Assembly (NCBI GenBank): GCA_028015205.1
Contig: CM051516.1
Location: 57,974,230-58,038,229, forward strand
Source of the DNA: Mytilisepta virgata
Taxonomy: Eukaryota; Mollusca; Bivalvia; Mytilida; Mytilidae
Direction: 5' to 3'
Length of the DNA stretch: 64,000 nt
Positions 1-11,048 of the stretch are shown here, in pieces (positions within the stretch are counted from its first letter, which is position 1; each line of letters opens with the position of its first letter). The translations under genes were made by a program, and so were the position numbers. The notes under the pieces were generated by a model that was given only the letters and a program-made list of their open reading frames with translations, ran no database searches and was not told where the DNA came from.

Positions 1-2621
1 TTTGATGTACGTTTGAGGAGGATCGTTGCCATGCCATAGACCTTACCATGAGATTCCCATTTAATACTATGTCAAAATATATGTCTTTGTTTTCTTGGGA
101 CATAATGGCAATATAGAAAACAAATGTGCCATCTGTTGGAGAGGTGAAGATCCCAGTAGAGGTACTGTATCCTCCTCCTATATCAGATATAACTTTGTCA
201 AATACAAGTGTAGATCCAGACCAAGAACTGGTCGATTTAGTTACTCCTACAGTAAAGCCGACCTTTTCCTTAGAGTGTAATAATTCCAATGATGTCACAG
301 CTAGAGAAAGCTTCGTCTGATCTTGTGTCCATCGCCTAACATTCTCTTGTAAGTCATTTATCCTGCTGTCAATATCATCTGGAAGAAATATAAAATCTAT
401 AGAAAGCTTAAATGTATTTTCTAAATATTAAATAAATTCTTTGATACCCAATTCATCGATGTACGACTTATCAGTTCTGCTAAAAGCCTTAAGGTGGTAC
501 CTAACACTACAGGGAGATAACTCTGTAAAATCAGCTAAACGTTTTAATAACGTTGTGTTGTTAATGGAATATTAAGCTTTTCAATGATCAATATTAGTGT
601 TTGTCAAACTGCTATACAATCAGTGTAATTTTTCTGATTAATTGGTTGGTTCAAATGTTTTGAAATTTTTAAATTTTTGTCAATGGGTCAAAGTAAATAC
701 TTTGTCAAAATTTTATGAAAATTAAACGAGCCAAATTAATTTTAGTGAAAGTGTTGGTTACCACCTTAAATGTTGAAAACCAGAACAATAATTCAAAATT
801 TTAAACCAATGTTGAGAAATCTTTGCATTTTGTTAATATTTATTTTAAAAACAAAACAATATCCGATTCGTTCAGTCTATTTTGTATATAACGTACTGAA
901 ACAGTTTCTGTTGGTAAGAGATGGAATCTTGAATGTTCTGAAGAGTTGTGATTGTTTCCGTCCTTGCGTCAAACTTTCTTGTCAAATCAACTGCTCCTTT
1001 ACTTTGGGTTTCCACCATAGGGTTTTAAAATTTGGGGTTTTTTGAACTTGAGACCAACAGGGTTCAAATTTAGAAATACTGATTTTAAGGTTGTGACCTA
1101 AAATCCTCTTTCATTTTTCAATTTAGGAATATTTATTGTCATATACTGTAAGTAGATGTGCAATCAGGTTTTAGAATTTCTTTTATTCTTCAATTTATGC
1201 TTTAATTTTACTTTTTTACAGTTTGCAATTTTGATTTCAAATATTGGGGTCGAATTACTACAATTCTCAATTTAATCTTGCAGCCTAAACTGTTTTCTAT
1301 TTTTATTTTGTTCAGTGATTTAATTTCTAAGTAGAATGATTGCATAATTTTTGTAGACATTCTATAACGTTTTAAATGTTTGACTTTTAAGTCTCCTGAC
1401 TACATGCTGGGTTGCGGGGCCTACTATCTGTTCTGGCAGTAGCTTTCTAGTTATCCGTTTTATCATTATACAGTTTATTGTTGAAAAGAGAAGTTTTATC
1501 GATTCATTGGACCAGTGTGGCATTACTTATACAAGCATAACATATATGGTAGGTCATATTTTTTCCATGAACGACCCCTACAATTGTAATTTTCACTGAC
1601 AGCATATACACTTTCTAATCTTTTTTAGAATAGTAATGATCCTTTGACCTTTCTGTTGTGAATAATTGATTTAACTACATGTAGTTTTCAACGATTATCG
1701 ACAGGCGTTTGACCACTGGTTCTATCTGGAATTCAATGCTACACATTATTGGTCTTACTTGAATTTCGTGTTTCACTATTATAAAAAAAATAGGGAAATT
1801 TCATGTAAATTTGAAAAGACTATAAAATGTTTGTGTGTTATTTTTAATAGTTACCAGGACTACCAAAACTTACCTGGTAGAAGTAATGTAACGTTATCTC
1901 GAAATACTTTCAGATCCGATACGGCGGACAATAATTCCAGTTGTCTTCCATTTGAGTGTGAAAGATCAACTGTCAATTTGTGATAAGTTTTGTTAACAAA
2001 TTCAAATACTGATCGGCTATTTTCTTCTAGTCGTTCAGGAATACTTTTGTCTATTTCACGAGTATGATCATTGAGATCGAGTAAGGTTACAGATAAGTAA
2101 CGAACTTCAATTTTGATGTCACCAAGTATACCAGAAATATTGCGCTCAAAATTTTCTCTCTTTTCTTCAAAATGGCGTTCAAACTCATTGTTGCTGATAC
2201 TTATTTGCAAGATATCAGACGTGATATTTTCGATATGCATGTTCACAACATCCAATTGTCGTTTTATAGTTGTATTAAAAAAATCCAGTTGTCTCTTTTG
2301 GTTAAGATTTTCATCATTTAAGCGTAGATTTTCTCGTTTCAGCTCTTCGGATTCTCTCTTCAAGCTGTCAACCATATCTTTCATGGAAACCATATCCTCC
2401 TTTAGTGTGACAACATCTTGCATCAGTAAATGTAAATTTTTTACCATGGACATACGTATAATTGTTTCTTGATTCAGAAGTTGTCTGAGAACATCAGAAT
2501 CTTTACCGGTAGGGATGTCCAGAAGAAATTGAGTCAAATTCTGGCTTTCAGCATCATTTAATGAATATCCTTGTGTAACATATACACCGACCATAATATA
2601 CAACGCAAAACAATGCATCAT
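1..2621 (-). CDS. Secreted coiled-coil C1q-domain protein (3' end outside window)
   Basis: Two exons, 2621-1874 and 378-<1, joined by an intron with donor CCAG|GTAAGT and acceptor TTCTTCCAG. The phase fits: the last G of exon 1 plus AT of exon 2 makes an Asp codon. Residues 1-18 form a hydrophobic signal peptide (MMHCFALYIMVGVYVTQG). Residues about 45-275 are a heptad-rich, charged coiled coil with several N-glycosylation sequons. A C1q domain starts near residue 288 (VGFTVGV) and runs through the Phe/Gly/Tyr-rich signature (GTFVFYI) before the window ends; about 85 of some 130 residues are visible. Proteins of this layout are secreted lectin-like recognition molecules and are greatly expanded in bivalves; that role comes from the family. 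The start is the first Met of the ORF. Spacer lengths typical of the family cannot be judged because the gene is cut. Confidence 0.9.
379..1873 (-). other. Intron of the C1q gene
   Basis: AT-rich intron bounded by GTAAGT and CAG. It contains one stretch (about 927-1020, minus) that reads like a coiled-coil exon but lacks usable splice signals; see findings. Nothing else coding is visible. Confidence 0.8.
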
Positions 2622-2811
2622 GTTAAAAGAAAAAAGGAATATCCAGATTTTCTGTTTATCATTTGGTTTTATATGATCTGTTCACGTGACTATTTTGTTT
2701 TTATTGCACACTTCATCGTAAGAAAATCAACATTAAAGGTGAATTTTAAAATTTCCTACCTCCGGGAGTCGAGGAGCCAATCAACATCTCTTTCACAGGA
2801 TTTTTAACAAC

Positions 2812-2825
2812 CAATTATATATAGT
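2812..2825 (-). promoter_or_regulatory. Possible TATA element of the C1q gene
   Basis: On the minus strand an ACTATATATAATTG run lies about 190 nt upstream of the C1q start codon. Position and composition are compatible with a TATA box, but TATATA runs are common in DNA this AT-rich, so this is only a candidate. Confidence 0.25.
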
Positions 2826-4448
2826 TCCAAGCGAAGCAGACATGCTTGCTGCATATAAAAGATATGGACGTTAAATTTCAAAGTATATGGTTGAATCAAC
2901 ATCAGTTGGAAAAGAGGAAGATTTTATCAACTTTCTGAACTTACATCTTGTATATAAATTTGTTAAACTCTAGGATACTTAAAGTTAAAGGACTTTGCAA
3001 CAATTTTGAAACGAGGCTGTAAGATTTGATCTGGCCATGGAAAGCATTCTTAACAGTTCCAGTCTCTAAAGTAGGGAATATTGGGAAGACACTAACCCAT
3101 GCAGTCGGAAACTTTCACTCCTATCTTCATTGTTGTATCATCAACTATTGATGTCCATTTTTACTATTTCACATCAAAAAAGATCATTTTAGAACTTGGT
3201 GATAAAAAATGAAAGAATCACATCCGAAATATGATACCCGATATACCTATCGCCCTAAATTTGAAAAAAAATATAAACAAAATTGCGTATCTACGTAGAG
3301 TTATATAAGAGAAGTTTAGATCAAAGGTTCAAATTAACCGTTGGACCCTGGTAGGCTCCAATTTTTAAAAATAAATATATTTTACCCTTTTGCACATAAA
3401 CATACGATGAATAAAATGCATTAAACGTAAATGAAAAAGAAGTCAGTGTTAAGATGAACACCAATTTTTGAAAATATTAAATTCACATTTTTCAAAATTC
3501 AACTCTGTGAAACCCCATGTTTGAAAATATAAACTTTAAAGTATATGATAATACTGTATATGAATAATATGCATACAGTAAAAATGAATTAGGACTTTGG
3601 GACACAATATTCAAACCGCGTGAGACCCAAGTTTTTAGGGTTCTCGCTCAGGCCCGTACATGTGCATCCTGAACGCGTCATTTTTCAAACTTGTGCGTCC
3701 CTGAATGCATATAAATTGTCGATTGTACGTAATGTACATCATGACATTTCAGAACGAATTTCATTTAATAAAGATATTTACTCATATAAAGATGTTGAAA
3801 TTTGTTACAAATCAGACATTAGTTTGTTACATTTCACAAATTGTTTTAAAAATCAAAAATCTAAAACCGTTTTGTGCATCTTAATATATTGTATGACAGT
3901 TCTGCTTAGAAAGAAAAACAGGAAAAATGAAAGGAATTGATCACGTGTTTATGCTGATATTATAAGAAAGTTTGATGAACGCCCAAAAGTGCGGGATAAA
4001 GAGACTGCTGTTCCTAAAAAAATGTAACCCATTTGCTCTACGAACACATTTTAAATATATAAAAAAAAACACACATGTCCAACCAAAGGTCACTGATAAG
4101 AGCTTGTTTCCTGAACACAATAGTTTGGGCAGAAATGACTAGACAGATTGTATTTTTAAATTTACCGAAATTATCAAATTATAAACTGAAAGGTCACGTG
4201 ACAAGCACAAGATTCTCTTTCAAAGACTTGAAATCCATATTTGTGGAAAAAAATTTACACGGGAAACTTCACTGAACCCATTTACTGCTTTCTCCAAGTT
4301 AAGGCATAAGACAAATTTCAGTAGTAGACAGTCTAGTTAGATATTTTTTATTGAAGATGAAAAATATTTCAAACGGTATATATAGTACATGTGATTAAAA
4401 TGATTGATTAGGTCGCCATTTCAACATCTTTCGTATGAAGATAGCCTA
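2826..4448. other. Intergenic, no gene seen
   Basis: AT-rich intergenic DNA. The open frame at 3620-3940 has no recognisable domain, no splice context and ordinary intergenic composition. Stretches at 3390-3590 weakly resemble the 159-bp repeat unit found at 8693-9327 (TGAATAATATGCAT, GTATATGATAATACTGTATA), suggesting an old diverged copy. Confidence 0.5.
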
Positions 4449-4686
4449 AGGGACGAGATCAAAAGTTCAATGTCGGATAAAAAACTTAATTCACATAGTT
4501 TTTTCTCTGACCCCCCCACCCCCCTCTTAACTTAATTTGGGAAAAATTGATTGACCAATATAGGCGTATACAAAAATCGATGTCGGATAACAAAACTTCC
4601 AGTGATTTTTACCCCCCCCCCCCCCCCACCCCCAAACTATTTGAATTAAGTTTTTTATCCGACACTGAACTTTTGATCTCGTCCCT
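4449..4686. mobile_element. MITE-like element with 52-bp terminal inverted repeats
   Basis: Arms at 4449-4500 and 4635-4686 are reverse complements over about 52 bp with about two mismatches; both start AGGGACGAGATCAAAAGTTC. The interior has two C-rich tracts (about 4511-4527 and 4613-4633) and a third partial copy of the ATGTCGGATAA motif near 4581. There is no coding capacity, so this is a non-autonomous DNA-transposon derivative. No clear target-site duplication was found. Confidence 0.8.
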
Positions 4687-5003
4687 AATGTTTTTGTTGG
4701 TAGATGAATATACGTATTTCTGGAGATCTTGAAAGTATCACTTTACATATGCTATGAGTGCCCACTTAAATTTAATTTGGCAGCGAATGAAACACTGTGA
4801 AAAGGACTTTATATTTCATTAAGTTGTTTTTTCCGTTTTCTTGTAAATCTTAACAGTGTTATAGTGTTATATATACTATTGAATTTGCTGACTGAATATA
4901 GTCGTTTACCTCCGAGCCGACGATCGTCAGAATATTATACATGTATAATAATAAGTAGTCAGTGCATGTAATATACTTTCTAATTTCATATAGTAATATA
5001 GAG

Positions 5004-5116
5004 TTATTGCACGAATATTGGGAAATATTGTTCCGAGTAGAATGTTATATTGCACGAACTTGCGAGTGCGATATAATATTTAACGAGGGAAAATATTTCC
5101 CAATTTCGTGCAATAA
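5004..5116. mobile_element. Small foldback element with nested hairpin
   Basis: The outer arms, starting TTATTGCACGAA at 5004 and ending TTCGTGCAATAA at 5116, are inverted over about 26 bp with one small indel. A second inverted repeat sits inside at 5045-5076 (TTATATTGCAC / GTGCGATATAA), giving a hairpin within a hairpin. The size suggests a MITE remnant. Confidence 0.65.
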
Positions 5117-6357
5117 TATATTGTATGGCAACACCACCCAGGTCCCGGAAATAACCCGAAAAACTATCACTATCGTCCTTGCATGTTGCTCTCCGTGCAA
5201 TATCGGCGAATATTACACGCTAACTTTTGGTTAAATTCTATAGGGAATATTACGTTGCTATACAACAATTGCACATCTGGTACTAAGTTAAGATTATAAA
5301 CACTTAGAAATTATAGTCAACAGACACTTACAAAATTTTTATCTTTTATCTATGTAATTAACACTAAAAAGCTATATTTGTCCAATATCATTTTTTAAAT
5401 TTCATTAACCAATCTTTCTTAATATTAGGTAAAATATAATCTTTGGGGATAATTATGAAACAGGGACCACCTAAAATAGTATATTTTTAAAATTCAAATG
5501 TAACCTTCCGAAATATTTTCACAAAAAGAACACAATTTTATTGTTAATATAGCAACACTTGGAATACCAGAAGTATCATTTTAGATTCAAATGTAGTGCA
5601 TTTTAAAAAATAAAACCAAGATGCAAAAGATCAAACGAAACCTTATTAGCATATTGTTTTACTTAACTATTTTATTGAATGAAGTCTCATACCCAAAGAC
5701 TTATCGTTAGCTCAGAATAAAGAATCTTTGTATGCATTGTAAATAAACAGTATTCAGTCAGTAAATAAGAAAACAGTGCATCGATGTGCAGAACATATGT
5801 ACAGAGGAGTGCCAAGACAATAAAAGTTAGGTGAAAGTCCTTAAGGCCACACTTTAACACAGGACAGATTCATGAGAACATTTACACAAGGGATATATGT
5901 TCAAAGATATACTGGATCAAAAGAATATTATATAAAATAGCAAATCAAGAGAATTAGATCAAAACGGCATTAGTAAAAATGTAATCCGACATCGTCCTTA
6001 ATAAGTCAGACTATCTTGACTCTGTTGATTTTATCTTTGTGTTTCGTGCTGGTTTTTTTTTACAAAACGAATTTCCCCAGATTTGAAAAACAGTTTAAAT
6101 GCTATATATGTAAAATACAAAAGTGTGTTCAGCAGTTCTAGAATACTGCACTTGAATTGGCTTAACCCACAATCGGGGGGGGGGGGGGGGGGGGGGGGTG
6201 TTGATGTGGAAATTACCCTGACATTGTACATATATATGGAAAATACTGACTGCTCGCTTGACTACCAGACAATTGGATACCTGCTAGATTTTGTGTCGAA
6301 GAGGACTTTAGGTCACCTCATCTTAACAGCCCTGTGAAAAATGTTTGCTAAAATAAA
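5117..6357. other. Intergenic, no gene seen
   Basis: AT-rich DNA with a 22-base G homopolymer near 6177. The open frames crossing the homopolymer encode Gly or Pro runs and are not genes. Confidence 0.5.
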
Positions 6358-7024
6358 ACTAGAGGCTCACCAGACACTGTGTCGCTCATCTGAATTTTAT
6401 TAGGCTATTATAAAATGTAAGCTTTTTAGTATCACAAGGCTTTTAAATAAAAACAAAATGCCAAAGTAACCTTGATATTTAATCTTTGACCTAACAAAGG
6501 TGGATCATTTGCATCAGTCCTTCCATATGAGATTCCTGCCAACTTTGGTTACAGTCTGCACATTTGTTACTGAGCAAATGAAAAAAAAAGTCTCTTCCCA
6601 TATGGATTCAATGGAAACTTTGAAGAGCCGCAGCCGTCGGTTGATCAGATAAATCTCAAGCAATAGTGGATCGTTTGTAGAGGATATTGTCATAATCAAT
6701 CCTGCAACGTTTCAAAACATTTCATAATGGAGTTTTAGAGGAGATTTTTGAAAATTGGCCAATAAAAATCGTAGTGTGACATAAAATTAGGATTTTAAAT
6801 TTGTTCACAATCAATTATGTCTTTTTATCCCTTTCTTTTAACCAAAGATTGCCTCTGGCGGCCATGTTGTTCATCCAACCGGAACCAATGGTGGATCGTT
6901 TGTAAAGGTCTTTCCATACATCATTCCTACCAAGTTTGGTTACAATCAGCCAAGTAGTTTCAGAGGAGACGGACGACGGACGCAAATTGATGACATAAGC
7001 TCGCATGGCCTATAGACCAGTAAA
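6358..7024 (+). repeat. 'AGAGGCTC...GTGAGCT' interspersed repeat, diverged copy
   Basis: The start (6360, AGAGGCTCACCAGACACTGT, then CGCTCATCTG) and the end (GACGGACGACGGACG, then AGCTCGCATGGCCTATAGACCAG) match the same landmarks in the longer copy at 29643-31577. 'GGTTTCAGAGGAGA'-like and 'GGCGGCCATGTT'-like motifs lie between. Non-coding. The terminal hairpin is decayed in this copy. Confidence 0.65.
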
Positions 7025-8330
7025 ACCCTTTATATTTTTTCAACAGTTCCTACAATGCATTAGTGTCAGTTGTTTAGAATTTTAGTACCAAGCATGGAAT
7101 TCAAAAATAAAGATTTTAATTGTTGTAATCTATTCTACATAGATACATGCAGAAAATCTCATTTTTGTCAAAGTTTTATTAAGGTTTTTAACAAAATTAA
7201 TTTATATAAACGTTAATATGACACTCACATATCATCCTCATTGTTTTCACTCTTTTATTTTCATGTAGTGGTAGTAATCTCTCCTTTTTTATATTGTAGT
7301 TTTTATAAATACAAGGGTAGGAACGACCATACTTGTATAATCAGAGATCTTTTATATTATTAATAATAATGTTTTTCAAACTTAAACAATAAAGATTTAG
7401 AAATAAATTAAAAGGTTTGTGTGGTTTTAGTTTTAACTCATAATATTGTCAATAACATCTCCAGGAAAAGTTTAAAATAAATTCCTCATACCGGATTTGA
7501 CATTGGCAGTATGGCGGGTGTCCTGCAGGAAGCAGAGAATGCTTACTCTTTTGGAGCACCTGAGTCTATCCACGGTTTTTTGTTGGGGTCCATGTTGTTC
7601 ATATGTTTTTAGTTTTTTTTTAAGTGTAGTGTTTGTATTGTTTTGGTCTTGTCTTCGTTTTTTTGCGGCGTTTGTCAGTTGTTTCGATTTTCCCCTCCTT
7701 CGAATATCCCTTAGGTATTCCTTAACTTTACTGATTATTGAGTGAACAACACAGCCATAAAAAATATACATATGTATTATCTTATAACATTTTTAAAACT
7801 TGTATTTGGATTCAATTGTTTAACATATATACCAGTATTTTGTTAACAAAATGGTTCTCATTTGACATTAACCAAATAAACTTAGTTAGTACATTTTTCT
7901 CTCTCGTATACATCAATATTTTTTTTCTTCATACTTAAAGAAAAGTCGTTAAGATAACATAAACTAGCTCTGATGAACACCCATTCGAGGTCATGGTCAT
8001 ATATGATCAAACAACATTATTTTTTTTAATGATTTCTGCATTATTATATCCTTTCGTGATGTCAGAGTCATGTACCCTGTACCCTGATATAGTAATACTT
8101 TATTGAGCACAGTTATACCCAGAAAGGGTTAAACCCATACACACAAACAATAATAAAAAAAAACCAGATTCAAATCTAACTAGAAATCTGGAGTGTCGGA
8201 ATCGACCGTGATCCACACACTCCCTGTAAGTAGTAGGGACAATTACCTATAGTCAAAAATATAAAAACTTATTCCCATCCAAAAATAGTAGGCAGTCATT
8301 CTATAAAGAAATTAAATCAATAAACCTAAT
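7025..8330. other. Intergenic, no gene seen
   Basis: AT-rich. The overlapping open frames at 7472-7771 lie on both strands in T-rich DNA with no recognisable protein and are not supported as genes. Confidence 0.45.
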
Positions 8331-8692
8331 GAACTAGAGGCTCTCAAGATCCTGTATCGCTCACATGGATTTAACTTATCACCTTCAGCAGGACTAAAAA
8401 TTTAAGTGTTGTAGTCAATGTGTCTGGTTTTTCTATAGGCTACTATGTTAAACTAAGTTCGGCTGTCGCATACATTTTGGTTGACAGTCCAGATCAATGG
8501 ACACATTTCTAAAGGAAAACCATCTAAGAACCATTACTACTAAGTCTTGTTCCAACTTGCTATAAAGTGGTTTCAGACAAGATGATTTTTAAATGAATTT
8601 TCCCATAGGGTCTATATGAAACTAAATTCGGCTGTGGCGGCCATCTTGGTTGACAATCCGGGTGATCGGACACAATTCTGAAAGAATTAAAA
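8331..8692 (+). repeat. Left part of an interspersed repeat preceding the 159-bp array
   Basis: Begins with AGAGGCTCTCAAGATCCTGT and CGCTCACATGG, the 5' landmark of the AGAGGCTC repeat group, and carries two copies of the 'TTCGGCTGT...TTGGTTGACA' motif shared with 13.5-17.2 kb. It runs directly into the tandem array, so the two probably form one composite element. Confidence 0.6.
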
Positions 8693-9327
8693 TTCTAAAA
8701 CCTTATTGTACAGAGCATATGGTGTTTGACAATATTGTATAGAAATAAAATGCATAAATTGAAAAACAAAAGACGAGTTTATGTCACAAGCTTAAATTGA
8801 AAATTTTTCAAAAATCGACCCCTGTGGGCCCCTTGTATAGAAAATCAAAATTCTAAAACCTTATTGCGCATCTGCATATAGTGTATGACAATACCGTATA
8901 GAGATAATATGCATAAATTGTAAAATTAAAGAGGAGATTAGGTCACATGCTTAAATTGACAGTTTTTCGAAGTTCGACCCTTGTGGGCCCCAAAGCTAGA
9001 AAATCAAAATTCTAATACCTTATTGCGCATCTGCATATAGTGCCTAGCAATACTGTATAGAAATAAAATGCATAAATTGTAAAATGAAAGAGGAGTTTAG
9101 GTCACAAGCTTAAATTGACAGTTTTTAGAAATTGGAACCCTGTGGGCCCCAATTTTAGAAAATCAAAATTCTAAAACCTTATTGTGCATCTGTATATGGT
9201 GCATGACAATACTGTACAGAAATAAAATGCATAAATTAAGAAGTGAAAGACGAGTTTAGGTCACCAGCTTGAATTCAAAATTTTCGAAGTTCAACCCATG
9301 TGGGCCCTTTGTTTAGAAAATCAAAAT
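8693..9327 (+). repeat. Tandem array, 4 copies of a 158-159 bp unit
   Basis: The motif TTCTAAAACCTTATTG recurs at 8693, 8851, 9010, 9169 and (truncated) 9328, spacing 158-159 bp. Each unit also holds GACAATACTGTATAGAAATAAAATGC-like and GTGGGCCCC motifs. Diverged single units recur at 11570-11800 and 11970-12045, so the unit is dispersed as well as tandem. Bivalve satellites near 160 bp and pearl cores have similar length; sequence identity to them was not tested. Confidence 0.85.
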
Positions 9328-9809
9328 TCTAAAGAAGTGTTGGCGTCCCAGGCAACTACAGCAGCCCCTTATCAGCCGGCTTTGTGACAATGTCTCGACG
9401 CGGAGCTTGGGTTGTTTGAGGGATGTTTGTTCTTCTGGGTTGAGGTTATGTTTTTTGAGGGGACGAGTTTTGAGATTTTTAATCTGGCCCAAAGAAGTCG
9501 TGATTTAATGGTCAAGATCAGGAAACCAGGAGACTTAGGTGTAAAACTTGAATTACTCTTGTCAAATTTAGCAAGGAGTCTGGTCAGAAATCGAACATCA
9601 AACGTGTTACTCTGGTCCTTACTTACCATCCCCATAATTTCGCCATCCGTAACAAGCTTATGAACAATTTAAATAACATAGTGATGAAAGATCCGTTGAT
9701 GTGCGAAATGTTTGAGACCGTTCCAATCAATGCTTACCGTAAGGGGAAAAGTCTAAAAAAAAAACACTTAGTCAGTAGAACAAGTCGAACATTTCCTCAG
9801 AAAACAAGA
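9328..9809. other. Intergenic, overlapping ORFs not supported
   Basis: Two open frames of 83-87 codons overlap on opposite strands at 9372-9663. Neither resembles a known domain. Slightly higher GC than the surroundings may mean repeat-derived DNA. Confidence 0.4.
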
Positions 9810-10107
9810 AAACAGCTCATACGACAATAGATAACAAGGAAAATGAATGGAAAAGGTGAACTGTCAAAAGGGGCATAAAACGGCTTAAATGTATAAAATA
9901 CACAAGTCGAACAAAACCAAATATAAAATCGTAGAAAAAAACAACAAACTAAAATTTAACTTTTTAGTTTGTTGTTTTTTTTCTACGATTTTATATTTGG
10001 TTTTGGTCGACTTGTGTATTTTATACATTTAAGTCGTTTTATGCCCCTTTTGACAGTTCACCTTTTCCATTCATTTTCCTTGTTATCTATCGTCGTATGA
10101 GCTGTTT
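9810..10107. repeat. 298-bp near-perfect inverted repeat (long hairpin)
   Basis: Two arms of about 146 bp (9810-9955 and about 9961-10107) are reverse complements with only a few mismatches and a 1-nt indel in the poly-A/poly-T stretch, separated by about 5 nt near 9956-9960. The arms carry no ORF. The near identity implies a recent inverted duplication or a foldback element; transcription through it would give a long double-stranded RNA hairpin. A FLYWCH-type relic lies about 40 bp downstream. Confidence 0.9.
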
Positions 10108-10146
10108 CACAACATACTTAGTTTTACTAATGTAAAACTGGCGCAA

Positions 10147-10511
10147 ATGGACCAATCTGTCCGTGTCGTCATTTGTAATAAGGAAGCGGCTGTTCTCAAT
10201 ATAACAATAGTCATGGCCAATGAACAGCGAAATGTAAAGTTTGTAAAAACAGATTAGGAGGCAAAAAAGTAGCCCACAACAGCTACTTGTACAGAACAAA
10301 ACTTCGCACAGAGGACATTACGTACTGGGGATGTAGCATCAACAACTTTCAAGCTACCTTAAACACCAGACACGACAACTGGTTTGAGACAGCAGCCACA
10401 CAACAACAGAAGTTCACCCAACAGCACAGAAAGAGAGACTCAACAGCAACACCATCGACGATGTTCCACAGCTCCTATACCTCGATTGAATTATTTGAAA
10501 TTTGTAAATAA
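10147..10511 (+). pseudogene. FLYWCH-type zinc-finger relic
   Basis: Two plus-strand frames abut. The first (from ATG 10147) ends VKFVKTD and stop. The second reads GGKKVAHNSYLYRTK, then DITYWGCSINNF and a His-containing stretch. The order Gly-Gly, Tyr-x-Tyr, then Tyr-Trp-x-Cys is the FLYWCH zinc-finger signature. The second zinc Cys position appears to be Phe here, and the frames are broken near 10257, so the copy is inactive. FLYWCH domains often accompany MULE-type transposases; that link, and one to the adjacent hairpin, is inference. Confidence 0.55.
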
Positions 10512-10921
10512 TTGTGAATTATTTGTGTATGTTACTGTAAATAAATAGTTTAAATAATTTGTATTATTATTGATTGTGGATAATATCATAAATAATGGTG
10601 AAACCTCAATAGTTTAGTAATATATATTGTTGCTTCTCTTCTAATTTAATACACAATTGACCATCCACATTCACTACTGACTGTCTAAATTATTTTACCT
10701 GTAAAAGTGAGAGAAAATTTAACCCTTAAGAGTGCCTCCAAATCCCCCCCCCCCCCCCAAATTACTATGTTCGGATAGACAGATAATTAAATGTTGGCGT
10801 TCAGGGAAACAACCCTACCAGATGTAGTTTCGATCTCTGACATCATTTTGAAAGAGGACACCTAAGGACCAGTAAGCCTTAATAGGCCAAGCAGTTTCAG
10901 AGAATAATTTTAAGTCATATT
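10512..10921. other. Intergenic, no gene seen
   Basis: AT-rich with a C homopolymer near 10746 and a diverged 'GGACC...AGCAGTTTCAGAG' repeat fragment near 10855-10905. Confidence 0.4.
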
Positions 10922-10957
10922 TATGGCAAGCCGTTTTATTATTTCTTTTAACTTCAA

Positions 10958-11048
10958 GATATCTAATAAACTTTATAAGATATCTCATATAGTTTATAAG
11001 ATATCTTATTTAGTTTATAAGATATCTTTTATAGTTTATAAGATATCT
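10958..11048. repeat. 21-bp minisatellite with GATATC core
   Basis: GATATCT recurs at 10958, 10979, 11000, 11021 and 11042, an exact 21-bp period, with the linker A(A/T)(A/T)AGTTTATAA-like. Because 21 is a multiple of three the array stays open (YKIS repeats), but nothing suggests translation. Confidence 0.85.

Noticed and set aside
3620..3940. 106-codon plus-strand ORF
   Set aside because: No recognisable domain, no supporting signals, and it overlaps DNA resembling old repeat units.
6177..6198. Poly-G run with Gly/Pro ORFs on both strands
   Set aside because: Homopolymer only; the ORFs exist because of it.
9372..9663. Overlapping ORFs on both strands
   Set aside because: Neither strand shows a family motif; overlap of equal length on both strands is typical of chance in slightly GC-richer DNA.
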